A DNA stretch of 17,833 nucleotides from positions 1-17,833 of the forward strand of contig JAQUEZ010000118.1 in the NCBI GenBank assembly GCA_028684915.1, in the 5' to 3' direction. This document shows positions 14,161 to 17,833 of this stretch, piece after piece. A program made the position numbers and the translations under genes. The stretch's first letter is position 1, and each line of letters begins with the position of its first letter. The notes beneath the pieces were generated by a model. The model did no database searches. It was given only the letters and a program-made list of their open reading frames with translations, and was not told the origin of the DNA. Source of the stretch: Desulfobulbus sp. GTDB taxonomy: Bacteria; Desulfobacterota; Desulfobulbia; Desulfobulbales; Desulfobulbaceae.

Positions 14161-17100
14161 ATGCCCGTCGATTTTTTAACCTCGGAACAGAAAGCCTGCT
14201 ACGGGCAATTTTCTGGGGAACCTAACGAAGTGCAGCTGGCCCGATATTTTCACCTGGATGAAGCCGACCTTGCTTTTATCAATAACCGGCGTGGTGATCA
14301 AAACCGTTTCGGTGTCGCCTTACAGGTGGGCTGTGTTCGATTTCTAGGAACCTTCCTCTTCGACCTATCACTGGTACCTGTCAACGCGCAATGGTTCATT
14401 GCCCGACAGCTTGATATCACTGATGTTGGGATACTGTCTAAATATGCTCAAAGGGAGACCACGCGAAGGGAGCATACTGCTCTCATCCGTAATCAGTATC
14501 AATACCGAGAATTCACGTGGCCGTGGTCGTTCCGGCTGAACCGCTTACTCTACACACGCAGTTGGATCAGCAACGAGAGGCCAAGCCTACTGTTTGATCT
14601 GGCCACTGGATGGTTGATTCAACACAAGATCCTTCTGCCCGGTGCTTCCACATTGACACGTTTGATTTCAGAGGTGCGCGAACGAGCTACCAATCGCTTA
14701 TGGCAACGATTATCGGCGTTGCCTGCCCCGGCGCAAATTGCCAAGCTAGAGACGTTGTTTCAGATCCCGGAAGGGTCAAGAACCTCTCGTTTTGATCGCT
14801 TCCGCAAGGGGCCGGTGACAATCAGTGGTCCCGCCTTCAATGAGGCAGTTGACCGTTATCAGGAGCTGAAGGCCTTCGGCATGCATGAACTCGATTTCAC
14901 AGGTATCCCGCCGGTACGCTTTAAAAACATAGCCCGTCACGCTGGTATGATCTCTATGCACAAAATCGCTCGCATGCCGGAGAGTAAGCGTACTGCCATT
15001 CTGGTTGCCTTCGCCAGAGCGTATGAGACCATCGCCTTCGATGAAGCCCTGGACGTGCTGGATTTACTGATTACCGAGATCGCCGGTGAGGCTAAAAAGC
15101 TGGGCCAGAAGAAACGGCTACGTACATTGAAGGATTTAGATAAATCTGCGCTGGCGCTGGCAGAGGTTTGCGCTCTGGTACTCAACGAAAGCATGCAGGA
15201 TGAATTGCTGAGGCCGACCATCTTTGCCAAAATGCCACCTGAAAGACTGGCGGAATCCATTGCCACTGTCCATGAACTGGCTCGGCCCTACGACGATAAC
15301 TTCCAAGATGAAATGGTGGAGCAGTATGGCCGGGTCAGGCGTTTCTTGCCGAGATTATTGCGTGATATCGAATTTAAAGCAGCTCCTGCGGGGAAATCAA
15401 CTCTTGAAGCCCATCAATATTTGGCCGGGTTATTGGAATCGCGCAAAAAGTTATTGGATGAGGCCCCACTGGACATTGTTTCTAATTCCTGGAAACGCAT
15501 GGTGTTTGATAAAGAAGGGAGAGTAACCAAACGAGGTTATACGCTGTGTTTTCTCGATAAGTTGCAAGACAGCCTGCGCCGCCGGGACGTCTATGTCGAG
15601 AATAGTGATCGTTGGGGTGATCCTCGTGCCAAACTGCTACAGGGCCAGGAATGGCAAGCCAACCGAATTCAGGTGTGTCGGTCACTTGGTCATCCTCTGA
15701 ATCCCCAAGAGGCCATTGATGCTCTGGTGCGCCAACTGGATGACACATATAAACAGGTAGCCAGCAGATTTGATGACAATGCGGTTGAGCTCGACCTGTC
15801 CGGCAAACGGCCAACGTTGACGATTACCCACTTTGATAAATTGGATGACCCAGCCAGCCTAACCATGCTCTCACAACAAATTGAGGCGCTGGTACCCAAC
15901 GTGGATCTTACAGAGCTGCTACTGGAAATCCATGCTCACACCGGCTTCGCTGACGAATTTACTCATGTCAGTGAAGCCAATGCTCGCGCCGATGACCTGA
16001 CTGTCAGCGTCTGCGCAGTACTATTGGCGGAGGCTTGCAACATAGGGTTGGAACCACTAATCAAGCACCATGTGCCCGCATTGACTCGGCACCGTCTGAA
16101 CTGGGTCAAACAGAATTACCTGCGTGCCGAAACATTGGTGAAGGCAAACGCCAAACTGGTGGACTATCAATCTACTTTATATCTAGCCAGGAAGTGGGGT
16201 GGTGGCGAGGTCGCTTCCGCCGACGGAATGCGGTTTGTCACACCGGTCCGCACTATTAATGCCGGGCCAAATCGAAAATACTTCGGCTCTAGCCGGGGCA
16301 TTACCTGGTACAACTTTATCTCTGATCAATTCTCAGGGTTTCATGGTATTGTTATCCCAGGAACATTGCGCGATTCCATCTTTGTGCTTGAGGGATTGCT
16401 GGAGCAGCAGACCGGTCTGAACCCGGTGGAAATCATGACCGATACCGCCGGTGCAAGCGATATGGTATTCGGCTTGTTCTGGCTACTTGGTTATCAGTTC
16501 TCACCGCGCCTTGCTGACGCTGGCGAATCCGTATTCTGGCGCGTGGACAAGAATGCCGACTATGGCGTATTAGATGACCTGGCACGTAGTTGCGTCAATA
16601 CACACAAGATCGAGCAGCATTGGGACGACATGATGCGTATTGCCGGTTCACTCAAACTTGGTACCGTGCAGGCATCCGAGCTGATCCGATCTCTACTGAA
16701 AAGTGATCGTCCTTCCAGCCTGGCGCAAGCCATTATTGAAGCGGGCCGGATCAACAAAACTCTTTATCTGCTAAACTACGTGGATGATGAGGACTACCGT
16801 CGCCGGATTCTGACGCAGTTGAATCGCGGCGAAGGCCGTCATGCCGTCGCACGGGCTATTTGCCACGGTCAGCGGGGCGAAATTCGCAAACGGTACCGGG
16901 AAGGTCAGGAAGATCAACTTGGCACGCTTGGCTTGGTGACCAACGCTCTGGTGTTGTGGAATACAATTTACATGCAGGCCGCCCTTGATCATCTAAGAGA
17001 ACAGGGGGAGGATGTGAAAGAAGAGGATGAAGCCAGATTATCCCCTCTCAGCCATAAACATGTGAATATGCTCGGCCATTACTCGTTTACCTTGGCGGAA

Positions 17101-17163
17101 CAAATACTGAATGGCCAGCTCAGGCCGTTAAAGCAGCCATCTGAATTGGACGGATGGTCTTAG
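14161..17163 (+). CDS. tnpA: Tn3-family DDE transposase TnpA
   Basis: A 1000-aa full-length replicative transposase of the Tn3 family. The N-terminal DUF4158-like region (about 5-170) should bind the 38-bp ends. The C-terminal catalytic region (about 590-975) has the DDE triad D688 (in ASADGMRF), D761 (in MTDTAGASD) and E891 (in RGEGRHAVARAI). The spacings of 73 and 130 residues agree with those I know for Tn3/Tn4430 transposases. SRGITWYNFISDQ, YQFSPRLAD and NALVLWNTIYM are also family blocks. No frameshift or stop is seen, so it is probably active. The start follows GGGGAGGGATC. The stop codon lies inside the right inverted repeat (from 17159), so there is no space between gene and end. Confidence 0.97.
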   Translation: MPVDFLTSEQKACYGQFSGEPNEVQLARYFHLDEADLAFINNRRGDQNRFGVALQVGCVRFLGTFLFDLSLVPVNAQWFIARQLDITDVGILSKYAQRETTRREHTALIRNQYQYREFTWPWSFRLNRLLYTRSWISNERPSLLFDLATGWLIQHKILLPGASTLTRLISEVRERATNRLWQRLSALPAPAQIAKLETLFQIPEGSRTSRFDRFRKGPVTISGPAFNEAVDRYQELKAFGMHELDFTGIPPVRFKNIARHAGMISMHKIARMPESKRTAILVAFARAYETIAFDEALDVLDLLITEIAGEAKKLGQKKRLRTLKDLDKSALALAEVCALVLNESMQDELLRPTIFAKMPPERLAESIATVHELARPYDDNFQDEMVEQYGRVRRFLPRLLRDIEFKAAPAGKSTLEAHQYLAGLLESRKKLLDEAPLDIVSNSWKRMVFDKEGRVTKRGYTLCFLDKLQDSLRRRDVYVENSDRWGDPRAKLLQGQEWQANRIQVCRSLGHPLNPQEAIDALVRQLDDTYKQVASRFDDNAVELDLSGKRPTLTITHFDKLDDPASLTMLSQQIEALVPNVDLTELLLEIHAHTGFADEFTHVSEANARADDLTVSVCAVLLAEACNIGLEPLIKHHVPALTRHRLNWVKQNYLRAETLVKANAKLVDYQSTLYLARKWGGGEVASADGMRFVTPVRTINAGPNRKYFGSSRGITWYNFISDQFSGFHGIVIPGTLRDSIFVLEGLLEQQTGLNPVEIMTDTAGASDMVFGLFWLLGYQFSPRLADAGESVFWRVDKNADYGVLDDLARSCVNTHKIEQHWDDMMRIAGSLKLGTVQASELIRSLLKSDRPSSLAQAIIEAGRINKTLYLLNYVDDEDYRRRILTQLNRGEGRHAVARAICHGQRGEIRKRYREGQEDQLGTLGLVTNALVLWNTIYMQAALDHLREQGEDVKEEDEARLSPLSHKHVNMLGHYSFTLAEQILNGQLRPLKQPSELDGWS

Positions 17164-17663
17164 CGTACGTTTTCGTTCCATTGGACTTCAACCCCCCTAT
17201 AAAAACATGTGTACCGAGGGTCAATGATTCCATACCCAGGGCGGTGAATGGGTATATTCAGGAAGCGGCTACGAAACATGGAGTTGATCCGTTATTGGTC
17301 AAAGCTGTCATTAAGGCCGAGTCCAACTTTGACGTCACAGCAATCTCGACCAAAGGCGCCCAGGGATTGATGCAATTGATGCCGGCGACCGCTAAAGAAC
17401 TTCAGATTGCCGACCCCCTGGATCCAATGGAAAACATCGCTGGCGGCACCAAATACCTGCGGTCTCTGCTTGATAGCTACAACGGAGATGTGGAGTTAAG
17501 CCTCGCTGCATATAATGCAGGACCGGGCAACGTCAAAGGCTCGATCCCTAACATCCCTGAAACCAAAATCTACGTGTCTAAGGTTCTGGGAAATTATCGA
17601 CTATATCGAAAAAACAAATCAGCCTATACAGAACCGAGGCTAAAATTTAACAAAATCCATTAA
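17154..17663 (+). CDS. Lytic transglycosylase (SLT domain), 5' end replaced by the transposon end
   Basis: A 169-aa ORF whose residues 30-150 are a soluble lytic transglycosylase domain: DPLLVKAVIKAESNFD with catalytic E56, then STKGAQGLMQLMPATA, GTKYLRSLLD and LSLAAYNAGPGNV. Such enzymes cut peptidoglycan; on plasmids they often open the wall for conjugation machinery (VirB1-like). The first 15 codons are not native: the ATG at 17154 lies in the last codons of tnpA in another frame, and the next codons come from the right inverted repeat. Native sequence begins about 17197. The secretion signal expected for this family is therefore missing, and the gene is probably 5'-truncated even though the catalytic domain is whole. 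It could be expressed as a fusion by read-through from tnpA. Confidence 0.83.
   Translation: MVLAYVFVPLDFNPPIKTCVPRVNDSIPRAVNGYIQEAATKHGVDPLLVKAVIKAESNFDVTAISTKGAQGLMQLMPATAKELQIADPLDPMENIAGGTKYLRSLLDSYNGDVELSLAAYNAGPGNVKGSIPNIPETKIYVSKVLGNYRLYRKNKSAYTEPRLKFNKIH
17159..17196 (-). repeat. Right terminal inverted repeat (IRR), Tn3 family
   Basis: The 38-bp end starts GGGGGTTGAAGTCC on the minus strand and finishes ACGTACGCTAAG inside. It agrees with the left end at 36 of 38 positions. It overlaps the last 5 bases of tnpA. The G-run extends one base further, to 17197. Confidence 0.93.
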
Positions 17664-17672
17664 ATTTACAGG

Positions 17673-17726
17673 CGTTTGTTTCAGGAGGCGGAGATTTTTT
17701 AATCTATGGGTACACTTAAACAAACG
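17673..17726. other. Inverted repeat enclosing a ribosome site and start codon
   Basis: CGTTTGTTT (17673-17681) and AAACAAACG (17718-17726) are perfect 9-bp complements. The 36-nt loop holds AGGAGG (17683-17688) and the ATG at 17706. It could control translation of the following ORF or be a binding site; there is no direct evidence for either. Confidence 0.35.
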
Positions 17727-17833
17727 ACACAAAAGTCCTATAGGATTTTGCATAAATACGCCATTGGCAAGGTTTTTAGCGAATTTTCGACCTCCCAAAT
17801 TTCAACACAGTTTCTAACCTTGATTTTGGGGAG
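17706..17833 (+). CDS. Unidentified ORF, 3' end outside the window
   Basis: The ATG at 17706 opens a frame that stays open for 42 codons to the end of the window, starting MGTLKQTTQKSYRILHKYAI. An in-frame TAA at 17700-17702 fixes the start at or after this ATG. AGGAGG lies 17 bases upstream and GGAG 13 bases upstream, somewhat far. The first 35 residues are basic and polar, and a hydrophobic stretch begins at the window edge (FLTLILG). It follows the transglycosylase in the same direction by 43 bp. In conjugation operons a VirB1-like gene is often followed by a pilin gene, but the visible part has no clear pilin features and I do not assign a function. Confidence 0.45.
   Translation, partial: MGTLKQTTQKSYRILHKYAIGKVFSEFSTSQISTQFLTLILG

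Overview
The window holds an almost complete Tn3-family transposon of about 17 kb (163-17196) loaded with copper/silver-handling genes, plus short stretches of the replicon it sits in. Signal peptides, a lipoprotein signal, a TAT signal, a TolC-family outer-membrane protein and a sigma54-type regulator indicate a Gram-negative host (proteobacterium or Desulfobacterota). I cannot place it more precisely from sequence alone. The left flank is a fragment of a RepA_C-type plasmid replication initiator and the right flank has a lytic transglycosylase gene, so the replicon is probably a plasmid.

Layout. (1) 1-160: 5'-truncated repA fragment, minus strand. (2) 163-200: left 38-bp inverted repeat. 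(3) 333-8690, all minus strand: a copper detoxification block, in transcription order GTG-start CopA-type P1B-1 ATPase, Met-rich periplasmic protein, DUF2933 membrane protein, ICMT/PEMT-like membrane protein, unknown 122-aa secreted protein, TolC-like lipoprotein, two-domain multicopper oxidase, cupredoxin, CusF-like protein. (4) 8691-9072: gene-free gap. (5) 9073-9829, minus strand: SHOCT membrane protein and a ZraP-like Met/His-rich chaperone. (6) 9830-10079: divergent control region with a sigma54 -24/-12 promoter for the ZraP-like gene. (7) 10080-13216, plus strand: ZraS-like histidine kinase and ZraR-like sigma54-dependent response regulator, overlapping by 4 bp. (8) 13217-13419: boundary between cargo and transposition genes, containing an extra, solitary Tn21/Tn501-type inverted repeat. 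(9) 13420-17163: divergent tnpR and tnpA with a three-subsite res site between them. (10) 17159-17196: right 38-bp inverted repeat overlapping the tnpA stop codon. (11) 17197-17833: lytic transglycosylase lacking its native 5' end, and the start of an unidentified ORF.

How it probably works (inference from families and layout): the kinase detects periplasmic metal through a domain with Met/His clusters. The response regulator drives the sigma54 promoter of the ZraP-like chaperone and possibly other cargo promoters. The ATPase exports Cu(I)/Ag(I) to the periplasm. There CusF-like, Met-rich, ZraP-like and cupredoxin proteins bind it, the multicopper oxidase can oxidise Cu(I), and the TolC-like protein may offer a route across the outer membrane. 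No RND pump or adaptor is present in the window.

Most notable: the ends match at 36/38 bases, yet no 5-bp target duplication flanks them and both neighbouring genes lack their 5' ends, so the site was rearranged. A foreign transposon end inside the element suggests the cargo came from an earlier Tn21-like carrier. The kinase, the ZraP-like protein and a third secreted protein share GMMG-type Met motifs.
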